NCBI RefSeq assembly: GCF_003096715.1
Contig: NZ_QEOL01000012.1
Location: 147,529 to 211,528, forward strand
Origin: Paraburkholderia silvatlantica
Lineage (GTDB): Bacteria > Pseudomonadota > Gammaproteobacteria > Burkholderiales > Burkholderiaceae
Direction: 5' to 3'
DNA length: 64,000 nucleotides
Shown here: piece after piece, positions 51,834 through 60,879 of the stretch
How the letters are laid out: each line of letters starts with the position of its first letter
Numbering within the stretch: position 1 is the first letter of the stretch
Program-made: the position numbers and the translations under genes
The notes under the pieces: generated by a model
What the model was told of the DNA's origin: nothing
Seen by the model: only the letters and a program-made list of their open reading frames with translations
Database searches by the model: none

Positions 51834-53014
51834 GGCTGAGTCCCGTTAATTTCTGCGAAGAGTTCCGCGTTGTGCTCGCCAAGCAGTGGAGGGTGGCGCC
51901 GCACTTGCTGCGGCGTGCCGAGCAACTTGACGGGGAAGCCGATGTTGTTCACCTTGCCTTCGATCGGATGGTCGATCTCCATGCACATGCCTCGATGCCG
52001 TGCATGGTCGCTTCCGAATGCTTCGGGGTACGATAGAATCGGACCGGCTGGTATGCCTGCTGCCAGCATTATCTCGATCCATTCTTCGCAATCGCGGCGT
52101 GCGAACGACTGCTCGAGCCTTTCGATCAACGCTTCGCGATTTTTCAGGCGCAGCGAGACTGTCTCATATTCCGGATCCCGGAACAGATCCGGCCGCTCGA
52201 TCAGCTCACACAGTTTCGACCACAGTTTCTGGTTGGTCGCGCCCATCACAAAGTAGCCGTCACGCGCCTTGACTGCCTGGTACGGTGCGCTCATCTTGTT
52301 GCTCGTGCCGAGTGGTGATGGCGGCACACCGGTGCCCCAATAATCCGACATGTCCCAGATCGAAAAGGCCATCGCCGAATCGAACAGTGACGCGTCGATG
52401 TGCTGACCTTCGCCTGTCTTCTGCGCGCCGATATACGCTGAGAGAAGGCCGTAGACAGCGAAGAGGGCGCAGCCGATATCGGCCACTGGCACGCCCGCCT
52501 TCACAGGTTTGCCGCCCTTGTACCCAGTCACGCTCATTACACCCGACATCGCCTGGGCCATCAGGTCGAAACCGGGGCGCGACGCCCACGGTCCGCTTTG
52601 CCCGAACCCGGAAATACTGACGTACACAATCTTTGGATTGATCGCGCGCAGCGACTCGTAGTCGATTCGCAGCCGCTGGACGACGCCCGGCCGGTAGTTC
52701 TCGACGATGACATCAGCTGTCCTGGCCAGCTTGTAAAAGAACTCGCGGCCTTCCTCGCTCTTGAGGTCCAGCGACAACGAGCGTTTGTTACGGTTCATGT
52801 TCAGGAAGCCCATGCTGTCTGGCCCTTTCATCTTGAACCCCATCGCGCCACGCGTCTGATCGCCTTCGGGCGGCTCAACCTTGATCACGTCGGCACCAAG
52901 ATCGGCGAGCATCATGCAGGCAAATGGCCCTGCCATCACCTGGCTGACATCGAGTACCCGGATGCCCTGCAGCGGCAAGGGTCTCGCATGTGTGGAATCG
53001 TCGGATCGCGACAT
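51830..53014 (-). CDS. Family III CoA-transferase (CaiB/BaiF)
   Basis: A 394-residue enzyme that moves CoA between carboxylic acids. The N-terminal signature GIRVLDVSQVMAGPFACMML then ADLGADVIKVEPP is complete. So are NMNRNKRSLSLDLKSEEGRE and SGFGQSGPWASRPGFDLMAQ, the latter carrying the catalytic Asp. GRxHxDxxLFDS-like EGQHIDASLFDSAM also fits. Start is the ATG at 53014 with CAGGAAAT upstream. First gene of the transferase/hydratase/MFS operon, which probably activates and degrades an imported organic acid; the acid cannot be named. Confidence 0.94.
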   Translation of the reverse strand: MSRSDDSTHARPLPLQGIRVLDVSQVMAGPFACMMLADLGADVIKVEPPEGDQTRGAMGFKMKGPDSMGFLNMNRNKRSLSLDLKSEEGREFFYKLARTADVIVENYRPGVVQRLRIDYESLRAINPKIVYVSISGFGQSGPWASRPGFDLMAQAMSGVMSVTGYKGGKPVKAGVPVADIGCALFAVYGLLSAYIGAQKTGEGQHIDASLFDSAMAFSIWDMSDYWGTGVPPSPLGTSNKMSAPYQAVKARDGYFVMGATNQKLWSKLCELIERPDLFRDPEYETVSLRLKNREALIERLEQSFARRDCEEWIEIMLAAGIPAGPILSYPEAFGSDHARHRGMCMEIDHPIEGKVNNIGFPVKLLGTPQQVRRHPPLLGEHNAELFAEINGTQP

Positions 53015-53349
53015 ATGCAAATTTCCTGAAGAAGTAGGGGCGAGCGCTCACCACAGCGAGAATCACGGTACTCGCGCTCAAAGGACAGAGGCGACAGCCG
53101 CTGGCGAAGCCTGCGCACGGCCGGGGCAAAGCGGTGTGAGGCCCGGCGCAAGCGCGTGTTCAGGCGCGTGAGCTCAGCTGGAAGAGCGGGCGTGCGCTGC
53201 GCGAGGGGATTGCGGTGCGGTCATGTTGTCTCCGTGTATGTGTTGTTTTGACAACTTTCGCCCGGGTGGCTGATCGGGGCAAGCCCGAAAAGCTCATGGC
53301 TGGATTCGCAAAATACGAAAGGGCGGAGCCCTGTCTTTGCGTTATATTA
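53015..53349. other. Gap upstream of the CoA-transferase operon
   Basis: About 335 bp. It should hold the operon promoter, reading left, and ends at the 3' end of a LysR gene that is also transcribed leftwards. No gene, palindrome or terminator was recognised. Confidence 0.3.
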
Positions 53350-54237
53350 CTAATGCCTTTCGGTTAACGCGTTCACGACGTTCTGTAGCGTCTGCGTTTG
53401 TGTATGCCCCTCAATGTACGAAAGTACATAGTCGCGCTGGTGCCAGTCGCCCAGGATCTCTGCACTGGCGAGTGACATCTCGGGATTGAAGGATGCAAGA
53501 ACATCTGGGGGCATCAGGCCGACACCGAGACCATGACGCACAAAGGCTAGCATTGTGTCGAAGCCGTTCACGGAATAGTCGTTGGTGAATTGCCGGCCAC
53601 GGCTGCGAAAAGCGCGCTGGACGGCCGAAAGAATCGCCGAGCCTTTGCCGAGACTGACGAGAGGGATGTTGAACAGGTCGTCGAGGGAGATTGGGGAGCC
53701 CGGGAACTGGAAATGCGCACGACTGTAGACGAGTACGAGACGATCCTGGTGGTACGGTAATTGTGGCCGGTCGAGGAAGCCACTTTTCTTCTCGTAGATG
53801 CCGATATCGATGACCTTGTCTCGCAACAGTTGCTGGACGATCTTGCTGTTCTCTTCGACGATCTTTAGCCTGATGCCGTGGTAGCGCTGCTGGATGGTCG
53901 CGATGTCACGCGCGAGGAGCTCGATCACGACAGCCTTTGGTGCGCCGATGATGATGCGCCCCTCCAGCCCGTGGGCGAGCGTCTGGGCGTCTCCGGCGAG
54001 CCGGTCGACTAGCGTGTCAATCTGGCGGATGTGGAGAAGCAGTTTGTCACCGGACTCAGTGACTTCGACGCCGTGAGGAATCCGGCGGAAAAGTTTTGTC
54101 CCGAGTTGGAGTTCGAGATCGGAAATGCGCCGCGAGGCGGCCGCCACGGCTAGGCCAAGTTTGTCGGCGGCCCGGGAAATACTTCCTTCGTCGACGATGG
54201 CGAGGACCAGCCGAACGGTTGTCGTGTCGACTCTCAA
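53350..54237 (-). CDS. LysR-family regulator upstream of the CoA-transferase operon
   Basis: A 295-residue LTTR: VRLVLAIVDEGSISRAADKL with LAVAAASRRISDLELQLGTK then LFRRIPHGVEVTESG is the winged HTH, and the effector domain begins EGRIIIGAPKAVVIELLARD. The frame opens with TTG at 54237 (LRVDTTTVRL); no ATG fits the family N-terminus. It is transcribed in the same direction as the CoA-transferase/hydratase/MFS genes, which start about 335 bp downstream, so it is a plausible regulator of them. Confidence 0.9.
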   Translation of the reverse strand: MRVDTTTVRLVLAIVDEGSISRAADKLGLAVAAASRRISDLELQLGTKLFRRIPHGVEVTESGDKLLLHIRQIDTLVDRLAGDAQTLAHGLEGRIIIGAPKAVVIELLARDIATIQQRYHGIRLKIVEENSKIVQQLLRDKVIDIGIYEKKSGFLDRPQLPYHQDRLVLVYSRAHFQFPGSPISLDDLFNIPLVSLGKGSAILSAVQRAFRSRGRQFTNDYSVNGFDTMLAFVRHGLGVGLMPPDVLASFNPEMSLASAEILGDWHQRDYVLSYIEGHTQTQTLQNVVNALTERH

Positions 54238-54518
54238 AATGATTGAAGTCTCGTGGTGAGTTTCATGAATGCGGGATCCGTCCGACGTGGAGTCTGGGTG
54301 CAGATCACCGTCAATGTTCTGACGCCGGTCGTAGTGTAGACGGATTTCTGCCGCGCATGCGTTGCGAGCCTGCGGCGTGAACTGGCGAGCGTGTGACGAT
54401 GAACTGGCATGCTTGACTGCTGGGGGCGAAGAGCTCGCCGCTCTGGTCGGGAGTTCTGCAGAGTGAACAATGTCGACGTCAGGAATCAGACCGGAATTAC
54501 GTATCGGGCACCCTCAGC

Positions 54519-54866
54519 ATGACAGGGGCGGAAAGACACGTTGTGCGCCAGGGGAGCACCTCGAAAGCCGGGCACCTTGACAATCTTTTAATTTTTTCTG
54601 GCGACTTGAGTGATAGATTGCGAACGTTTCCGGAGACGAATCCTGTGGACAACTACGTCTTTCGCTATAAGGGCTATATAGTCGATTTCACGCCGTTCGA
54701 CGCAGGTGCGGGAACGTACGGCGCGCGCTGGGCCATTGCGAAGGATGACGCTATATGGTCGGGCAGCGTGCCATTATCCACCGCGATTCTCGGAGCCCGT
54801 GGCACCCGTGAGGAGATGGCTGAGCTCGGCAGAAGCAGCGCGACCCAGCTGATTGATCGCGCGTAG
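54519..54866 (+). CDS. Small protein of unknown function
   Basis: The C-terminal two thirds look genuine: VDNYVFRYKGYIVDFTPFDA then GAGTYGARWAIAKDDAIWSG, ending EEMAELGRSSATQLIDRA. This pattern of a short beta-sheet protein followed by a helix is common among small Burkholderia hypothetical proteins, and I recognise it only by character. GTG at 54645 with GGAG before it would give a 73-residue protein; ATG at 54519 gives 115. The first 40 residues are less convincing. It is alone between a LysR gene and a decayed LysR gene. Confidence 0.55.
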   Translation: MTGAERHVVRQGSTSKAGHLDNLLIFSGDLSDRLRTFPETNPVDNYVFRYKGYIVDFTPFDAGAGTYGARWAIAKDDAIWSGSVPLSTAILGARGTREEMAELGRSSATQLIDRA

Positions 54867-54879
54867 TGCCAATGCGCTT

Positions 54880-55538
54880 TTATTGGCGATGCATGGCACG
54901 CGGATGATCCGGCCGGATGCAGCGCGCCAGCAGTTGTTCGAGCCACTCAGCAAATACCTGAACGCGACGCGAAAGGTGTTGGCGGTGCGGGTAGAGCAAC
55001 GTCATCGGCATCGGCGGCGGCCGGTAAGCGGGCATGATCTCGATGAGTTCGCCTGCGAGCAGGTACTCGCGGACGTCGTAGGCCGGAATCTGGATCAGGC
55101 CGAGGCCTGCAGGCAACATGCATAAGCGGGGCTTGCGACATTGATGAGCGGCAGTTCGAACATCGGACGGGCGACAAGATCCGAGTCTGGCAGCAGGCCG
55201 ACTCGCAATGCGCAATCGACCCGGTCCTCAACCAGATTGACAATGCGATCGGTGATGCCCAGTTCGATATTGATCTGCGGGTAGCGCTCGAGAAATTCCG
55301 GCAGCGCTGGTGCGACGATCAGGCGTCCGATTCGGGCCGGTAGGTCAACTCGCAATGTGCCTGCAGGCGCCATCGTTGATTGGCGGAACAGGTTCTCGGT
55401 CTCGTCCATGTCGGCAATCAGCCGCAGGCAGCGTCCGTAAAATGCGGCACCGTCTGGCGTCTTGCGTCGCCGAAGTACAACGTCGCCCTTATCTGGGAAA
55501 GGCGGCTTCGCCGGGACTCTTTCATTTAGCATTGTCAT
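54880..55538 (-). pseudogene. LysR-family regulator remnant
   Basis: One minus-strand frame reads LRRRKTPDGAAFYGRCLRLI then ADMDETENLFRQ, TLRVDLPARIGRLIVAPALP and VDCALRVGLLPDSDLVARPM, which is an LTTR from the end of the wing to the middle of the effector domain. A second frame continues with GLIQIPAYDVREYLLAGELI, YPHRQHLSRRVQVFAEWLEQ, the typical LTTR C-terminus. The HTH and about 60 effector-domain residues are gone and the frames do not join. Confidence 0.8.
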
Positions 55539-55688
55539 CAGCGACTGTTTCCCTTTCCCGGTCCGGGTTCAGAACTATCGCATTACGGTTGACCCGGCGC
55601 GCAGGCGAGCTGGCGCGGGGAGGTTCAACCGCGTAACGTTGTCGTGGCGACGGTGAATTCCTCGGTACTGACCTGCTCTGTGAGCCAG

Positions 55689-56579
55689 TCATCTGGCGAG
55701 CATCTCCACCAGCCAATGCACAAGCGGATTGGCGGCAGACCGTGGGTGCCAGGCAGCGATCAGATCGAAGCCGGGAGGCGCTGAGTCACCCACAAGGCGC
55801 AGAGGCGCCAGCCGGGGATTCGGCAGCAGGCGAGAAGGCAGGAACGCCACTGCTCCCATTGCCTCGATTACCTCCGGTACAAGCAGGAAATGCGGTACTG
55901 CCAGGACGACAGTACGTTCCAGTCCGAGCTGCTCCAGCCAGTCATCCGCAGAGCCGATCAAATTCGCTCGGGCTGGCGAGACGACAACGTGAGGCAGTTT
56001 TGCCAGCTTCTCCAGACTCAGGACATGCCCTCCGGCGAGCGGCGAATCGCACGCCGCTACACAGATATAGCGCTCGTGAAAGAGGAGCTGCCGGGGATAA
56101 TTCGCTGGGACATACTCGGGAATCGAAACCAGAATATCAATTTCGCCTGTGCTCATCCTGGTGGCCACGGCGTCGATCTCGAATTCGCTCAGGATGAGTT
56201 TGAGTTGTGGCGCCTGCGTGCGAATGGCACGCAGTTTCGGCGCCACGACGACACTGTGCGCATAGTCGGCCGCTGAAATGGCGACAGTGCCGGTGACCGT
56301 GGCTGGGTCGAAAGGTCTGCGATCGACCAGCCGCTCCATAGCCTGCAAAATTTCACGCACTTCCGCTGCCAGTTCCAGGGCAAGGGCGGTGGGCATGACG
56401 CCACGTCCCGTCCGCAGGAACAATGGGTCTCCGAACACATCACGCAGGCTGGACAAATTGGAGCTCACGGCCTGCTGGGTCAGGCCGATCTGGCCTGCGA
56501 CGCGGCTCAGATTTCCGTCTTTCACCAGCGCATCGAAGATGCGCAGCTGCTTCACGCTGAGGTGGGAGGCTCTGTTCAT
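55689..56579 (-). CDS. LysR-family regulator divergent from the TIM-barrel/LLM operon
   Basis: A 296-residue LTTR of the NodD/NahR-like branch: LSVKQLRIFDALVKDGNLSR with VAGQIGLTQQAVSSNLSSLR then DVFGDPLFLRTGRGVMPT. The effector domain includes TVAISAADYAHSVVVAPKLR and VVVSPARANLIGSADDWLEQ. It diverges from the operon at 56665 across 85 bp containing a T-N11-A dyad and a half repeat. Control of that operon is very likely, though the co-inducer is unknown. Confidence 0.93.
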   Translation of the reverse strand: MNRASHLSVKQLRIFDALVKDGNLSRVAGQIGLTQQAVSSNLSSLRDVFGDPLFLRTGRGVMPTALALELAAEVREILQAMERLVDRRPFDPATVTGTVAISAADYAHSVVVAPKLRAIRTQAPQLKLILSEFEIDAVATRMSTGEIDILVSIPEYVPANYPRQLLFHERYICVAACDSPLAGGHVLSLEKLAKLPHVVVSPARANLIGSADDWLEQLGLERTVVLAVPHFLLVPEVIEAMGAVAFLPSRLLPNPRLAPLRLVGDSAPPGFDLIAAWHPRSAANPLVHWLVEMLAR

Positions 56580-56581
56580 TT

Positions 56582-56620
56582 TTGTATCTTATACAAGAAG
56601 TAATTGTTTGCTCTTGTATC
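56582..56620. promoter_or_regulatory. LysR-type binding region
   Basis: TTGTATCTTATACAA (56582-56596) is a perfect inverted repeat containing TGTATCTTATACA, a T-N11-A LysR box; CTTGTATC recurs at 56613-56620 as a half site. Both lie in the 85-bp gap between the divergent LysR gene and the epimerase/LLM operon, matching the recognition/activation-site layout of this regulator family. Confidence 0.7.
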
Positions 56621-56664
56621 GGAACACGTTTACTTTTCGGGGATCTGCAAGGACACGAACTCCG

Positions 56665-57510
56665 ATGACCCAGAGATACTTCGCCATGGACTTCGCTTTC
56701 TACAGTTCCATCGGTGTTTATAGTTTTGAAGACCGTTGTGAGATCACGAGGGCGGCCGGCTATGACGCTATCCATCTGGCGATCTGGGACGGTCGCAACT
56801 GGCAGCTTGCCCGGGAACTGGCAAGCGTCAGGGAGCGGTTCGGACTCGATGTCGCCGGCGTTTACGTCGTGCTGGACCTGGCCCTCGGCGAAGCGGATCC
56901 GCGCAATAGCGGCATCCTCAAGATGATTGAGACCATGCCTGAGGGGTCGACTGTCGATCTTGCCATCAAGTCCGCGGGCACAGGCTTGCGTCCCTCCGAC
57001 CCGCAGGGCGATGTTGCGGTAATTGCCTGGTTGCGCAAGGCGCTGGCGGTCGCCGAACGGCGCGGTACGCGCGTGCTGATCTATACGCACATCCAGTTCT
57101 GGGTAGAGAAGCACAGTGATGCGATCCGGCTGTGCGAGAGGGTTGCGCACCCCAACCTCGGCCTGACCTTTTCCGCCCTGCAATGGTATGCACGTGATGG
57201 CCAGAACCTGGCAGCGATGCTGAAGCGGGCTATGCCCTATCTGAAGCAGGCCAATCTCTCGGGCAGCCGGCTCAGCCCACAGGGATTCTTTGAGGTGGCT
57301 ACCATCGAACCAGTCGATACGGGCGAACTGGACAACTTCGCCGTGGTTTCGTTACTCACCCGCCTGGGCTATAACGGTCTGCTTGGCTACAACGGCTGGC
57401 ACGAGGGCGGTGACAGCTACAACAAACTGGAACGCTCGCTGCGTGCGATGAAGGACATCGTCCGACGCGTCGAGCAGTATCCTCATTGGGGGCGTCACCT
57501 GGATGCGTGA
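56665..57510 (+). CDS. Sugar phosphate isomerase/epimerase-like TIM-barrel protein
   Basis: A 281-residue protein of the xylose-isomerase-like TIM-barrel (AP endonuclease 2) superfamily. Visible features are IGVYSFEDRCEITRAAGYDA, the strand GLDVAGVYVVLDL, RRGTRVLIYTHIQFWVEKHS, HPNLGLTFSALQWYARD and GYNGLLGYNGWHEGGDSYNK, which supply the His, Glu and Asp positions for a divalent metal. ATG at 56665 or 56686 may be used. It heads an operon: its end overlaps the LLM oxidoreductase gene by 8 bp. The substrate is unknown; a hydroxy-keto or sugar-like intermediate is inferred. Confidence 0.85.
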   Translation: MTQRYFAMDFAFYSSIGVYSFEDRCEITRAAGYDAIHLAIWDGRNWQLARELASVRERFGLDVAGVYVVLDLALGEADPRNSGILKMIETMPEGSTVDLAIKSAGTGLRPSDPQGDVAVIAWLRKALAVAERRGTRVLIYTHIQFWVEKHSDAIRLCERVAHPNLGLTFSALQWYARDGQNLAAMLKRAMPYLKQANLSGSRLSPQGFFEVATIEPVDTGELDNFAVVSLLTRLGYNGLLGYNGWHEGGDSYNKLERSLRAMKDIVRRVEQYPHWGRHLDA

Positions 57511-58519
57511 CTCTCTCTCCATGCTGTCGCCCTCGACGACACCCTATTCAGCGCAGCCGGGCTTTGCACGTACTTTCGAGGCTGGCCGGCTGACGTTGGG
57601 CCTTTTCTTCCCGATCGAGTCCTTTGCGGGCGATGCGCCCTTGATGGAACGCCAGGCCGAACTGGCCAGAACCGCCGAGGCTGCAGGTTTCGCGGCCCTC
57701 TGGCTGCGCGACGTTCCCTTGCGCGATCCAGGCTTCGGTGATCTCGGTCAGATATTCGATCCGTTCGTCTACCTCGGTTATATCGCCGGCCAGACCAGCG
57801 CGATTGCTCTTGCTACCGGTTCCATCGTCGTGCCGATTCGTAACCCGCTGCATCTCGCAAAGGCTGCGACGAGCGTCGATCAATTGAGCCAGGGGCGCCT
57901 GCTGCTGGGCGTTGCGTCGGGCGATCGCCCCGTCGAGTTTCCGGCTTTCGGCGTTGATGCCGAGCGGCGTGGCGAGATTTTTCGAGAACACATTGATGTG
58001 CTGCGTCAGTCGCAGCGGACCCGCTTCACGGCGCTGCACTGGAGCGGTGGATCGCTCGCGGGAGCCGATATGATCCCGAAGCCGTTCACGGAAGAGGTAC
58101 CTCTGCTGGTGACTGGCCGCAGCCGGCAATCGATGGACTGGATTGCCAGACATGCCCATGGCTGGATCACCTATCCCCGGCCGCCCAGGCTGCAGAAAAT
58201 GGTGATTCAGGAGTGGCGTGCTGCGGTGGTCGCACAGTGCGGGGAAATATTCAAGCCGTTCAGTCAATCGCTCTATCTCGATCTGGCCGAGGCGCCGGGC
58301 GAGCCGCCGCAGCCGATCCATTTAGGTTATCGCCTGGGACGAAGTCATCTCATTGCATTGCTGGAAGTCCTCCAGGACCTCGGCGTAAACCATGTCATGC
58401 TGAATTTGCGGTTCGGACAACGACCGGTTCCCACGGTGCTGGAGGAACTGCACCGGCATGTCTTACCGCGGTTTCCAGCAATCACTCACAATTCGCAGGC
58501 AGAACGGGGGCTCAAATGA
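57503..58519 (+). CDS. LLM-class (luciferase-like) flavin oxidoreductase
   Basis: A 338-residue bacterial-luciferase-fold protein resembling the BA3436-type subgroup. Visible features are LTLGLFFPIESFAGDAPLME, TAEAAGFAALWLRDVPLRDP, GQTSAIALATGSIVVPIRNP then LHLAKAATSVDQLSQGR, LLLGVASGDRPVEFPAFGVD and WIARHAHGWITYPRPP. Members use reduced FMN or F420 to oxygenate or reduce small molecules. It overlaps the preceding gene by 8 bp and the next by 4 (ATGA), so all three are translationally coupled. The next gene, an NADP-dependent reductase-like protein, could supply reducing power, but this is inference. Confidence 0.9.
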   Translation: MRDSLSMLSPSTTPYSAQPGFARTFEAGRLTLGLFFPIESFAGDAPLMERQAELARTAEAAGFAALWLRDVPLRDPGFGDLGQIFDPFVYLGYIAGQTSAIALATGSIVVPIRNPLHLAKAATSVDQLSQGRLLLGVASGDRPVEFPAFGVDAERRGEIFREHIDVLRQSQRTRFTALHWSGGSLAGADMIPKPFTEEVPLLVTGRSRQSMDWIARHAHGWITYPRPPRLQKMVIQEWRAAVVAQCGEIFKPFSQSLYLDLAEAPGEPPQPIHLGYRLGRSHLIALLEVLQDLGVNHVMLNLRFGQRPVPTVLEELHRHVLPRFPAITHNSQAERGLK

Positions 58520-59211
58520 AATTCGGTATTATCGGTGCAGGCCAAATTGGCGGCACGCTCACCCGTCGGCTGAGCGCACTGGGTCACCAGGTTCTCGTTG
58601 CCAACTCGCGCGGCCCCGACACCCTGACCGGATTGGCTTCGGAAACGGGGGCGAGGGCGGTAACGGCCAGTGAAGCCGTGCATGAGGTTGATCTGGTGGT
58701 TCTCACGATCCCGGAAGCCAGGGTTCGGGACCTGCCAAAAGGACTGTTCAATGATCTTCCTCTCGACGTCCCATTGATCGATACTGGCAACTACTATCCG
58801 CGCGAGCGGGATGGACAGATTCTGGATATCGAGCAAGGGCTCCCGGAAAGCCGGTGGGTGGAGCAGGAGATCGGCCACCCGGTGATCAAGGCGTTCAACA
58901 ATATCTACGCGAAGCAGCTTCTTGAACTGGGCAAACCGGCGGGGACGCCGGGCCGGATTGCGCTTCCGGTCGCGGGCGATGATCCGCTTCTCAAGGCAGT
59001 TGTAATGGCAATGGTCAACGAACTTGGATTCGATCCCGTGGACGCGGGCGTGATTGCGGACTCCTGGCGCCAGCAGCCAGGGTCGCCGGTCTACTGCACC
59101 GACTTGAGCATGGCAGGGGTGGTGAGCGCGCTGGCAAAAGCCAACCGGGAACGCTCGCCCCGGTGGACGGCAACGCCGGATAGTCCCGGCAGCTTCGATG
59201 CGCCTGCGTGA
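58516..59211 (+). CDS. F420H2:NADP oxidoreductase-like Rossmann protein (cytoplasmic copy)
   Basis: A 231-residue protein beginning MKFGIIGAGQIGGTLTRRLS, the NAD(P)-binding fingerprint, with NSRGPDTL in the position that discriminates NADP. DVPLIDTGNYYPRERDG, VIKAFNNIYAKQLLELGKPA and RIALPVAGDDPLLKAVVMAM follow the NADPH-dependent F420 reductase-like family. Unlike the protein at 1856 it has no signal peptide. It is the last gene of the LysR-controlled operon and starts within the stop of the LLM oxidoreductase gene. Whether it binds F420, which most Burkholderiaceae do not make, is unknown. Confidence 0.88.
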   Translation: MKFGIIGAGQIGGTLTRRLSALGHQVLVANSRGPDTLTGLASETGARAVTASEAVHEVDLVVLTIPEARVRDLPKGLFNDLPLDVPLIDTGNYYPRERDGQILDIEQGLPESRWVEQEIGHPVIKAFNNIYAKQLLELGKPAGTPGRIALPVAGDDPLLKAVVMAMVNELGFDPVDAGVIADSWRQQPGSPVYCTDLSMAGVVSALAKANRERSPRWTATPDSPGSFDAPA

Positions 59212-59367
59212 TATTTCCACTTCCTGATCGCCGCGGTGTTGGGCTGGGCTTTGAAAGAGCACTTCTTGCATTTGCGCCCGTCGGCAAGTGACGGCATGTC
59301 ATCGAGATGCTGGTTGCGCCCGACAAACACATGGCTCGCGTCGAGTTCGTGACTACGTGTGATCTCA

Positions 59368-59810
59368 ACCGTCTGGAGGTTCGTCCCCCGGTGCCCGCAC
59401 CGTCAACTCGTTGCTTAAGGAGATCATAACTGCGGGATTGTTCTGTGCGCGCATGGAACTGATCGCGTATCGAAAGACTTGCCCAAGCAACTGTTTGAGC
59501 TTCCCGGCAACATAGGTGCTACCGTTTTGGCGTTCGAAGCCCGTGCGAATGCTACCGTCGCCGACGCCTTTAACAAGCTGGTGAACAAGTGCTGCCGTGA
59601 TATCCGGTGCAGGAAGCGCGCCGATCGCGCGATTGACGACGGACCGCCCTAGCCACGTTTTTCGCTGATTGAATGTGTAATCCGCGACGGTACCCGTGTG
59701 ATGTTCCAGCCATTCGGAGCATATCGCGCCGAGCGTTTGTGCCTGCGCCTGGACGTATGGGCGCCTTCGAATTGTCCGATAATCCCGTCTGATCAGAACA
59801 GGCTGTGCGG
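59368..59810 (-). pseudogene. Tyrosine recombinase (phage-type integrase) remnant, core-binding region
   Basis: The minus-strand frame reads TLGAICSEWLEHHTGTVADY then TFNQRKTWLGRSVVNRAIGA, LPAPDITAALVHQLVKG and KLKQLLGQVFRYAISSMRAQ then NNPA. This is the arm/core-binding domain of P4-like integrases just before the catalytic domain. The catalytic Arg-His-Arg-Tyr part is missing: the frame stops at about 59368. A short minus-strand segment at 59210-59330 (DMPSLADGRKCKKCSFKAQP) is of unknown origin. No att repeat or tRNA was found nearby. Confidence 0.75.
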
Positions 59811-59835
59811 GGAATCGAACAGTGCGGGGTGAACC

Positions 59836-60753
59836 ATGCCGATGGAAATGAACGATCTGGCCGCTTTCGTCTCGGTGGCGCGCGCGGGCGGCTTTCGCGA
59901 TGCAGCACGCGCGAGCGGCGTTTCGGCGTCGAGCCTGAGCGCCGCGGTGCGCAGGCTGGAGGCGAAGCTCGGGCTGCGCCTGTTGAACCGCACCACGCGC
60001 AGCGTCGCGCCGACCGAGGCGGGGCAGCGTCTGCTCGAATCGATCGCACCGCTGTTCAGCGAGATGGAAGCGGCGCTCGACGTGCTCAACGGCTACCGCG
60101 AAAAGCCGGCCGGCACGCTCAAGCTCAATGTGCCCGCGAGCGCGGCGCGCACTATCCTGCCGGGCGTGCTCGCGCCGTTTCATCGCGCGTATCCCGAGAT
60201 TCGCGTCGAGGTGGTGGTGGAGGACGGCTTCGTCGACGTGCTGCAGATCGGCTGTGACGCCGGGATCCGCTACGACGAGCGGCTGGAGCAGGACATGATC
60301 GCGATTCCCATCGGTCCGCGCGTGGAGCGCTTCGCGATGGTCGCCTCGCCCGCTTATCTCGCGGCGCGCGGGCGGCCTGCACACCCGCGCGAGCTGCTCG
60401 ACCACGCTTGCCTGCGGGTGCAGTTCGCGGGCGGCGCGATGCCGCTCTGGCATTTCGAGCGCGACGGCGAAGTGCTGCGCCTCGACCCGCCGGCACCGCT
60501 CGTCGTGCGTCCCGGTGCGGCACTCGATCTGCTGATCAACATGGCGCTCGACGGCGTCGGCATCGTGTACCTGTTCGAAGAGATGTTGCTGCCGCATATC
60601 CGCAGCGGCGCGCTCGTGCGCCTGCTCGACGACTGGGACGTATCGTTTCCGGGGCCGTTTCTCTACTACCCTGGGCGGCGGCACCTGCCGGCGCCGCTGC
60701 GCGTGTTCGTCGACTTCGTCAAGGCGAATGCGCAAGACGATTCGGCTTCCTGA
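59836..60753 (+). CDS. LysR-family transcriptional regulator
   Basis: A 305-residue LTTR with HTH MNDLAAFVSVARAGGFRDAA then RASGVSASSLSAAVRRLEAK, LGLRLLNRTTRSVAPTEAG, and a CrgA-like effector domain (TLKLNVPASAARTILPGVLA, DAGIRYDERLEQDMIAIPIG). GC content rises sharply from here rightwards. The genes that follow are ordinary housekeeping types, so this may be the first gene outside the patchy region. No divergent partner is intact: the integrase remnant faces away, so the target is unknown. Confidence 0.93.
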   Translation: MPMEMNDLAAFVSVARAGGFRDAARASGVSASSLSAAVRRLEAKLGLRLLNRTTRSVAPTEAGQRLLESIAPLFSEMEAALDVLNGYREKPAGTLKLNVPASAARTILPGVLAPFHRAYPEIRVEVVVEDGFVDVLQIGCDAGIRYDERLEQDMIAIPIGPRVERFAMVASPAYLAARGRPAHPRELLDHACLRVQFAGGAMPLWHFERDGEVLRLDPPAPLVVRPGAALDLLINMALDGVGIVYLFEEMLLPHIRSGALVRLLDDWDVSFPGPFLYYPGRRHLPAPLRVFVDFVKANAQDDSAS

Positions 60754-60879
60754 TCAGGCGTCGAGCAATCCACGTCGCCTACTCGGGATGACGCGGCGTC
60801 TGTTCTTCGTCGGTGGTCCACGGCTCGCCGTGCGTGGTCCAGCCAGGGCACCCGGGGCGCGCGCCGTGCTTGATGACGC

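Noticed and set aside
59365..60735. A 456-codon minus-strand frame covering both the integrase remnant and the LysR gene at 59836
   Set aside because: Only its last 145 or so codons resemble a protein (integrase). The rest is the antisense of a clear LysR gene, rich in Arg/Ala as expected for a shadow.
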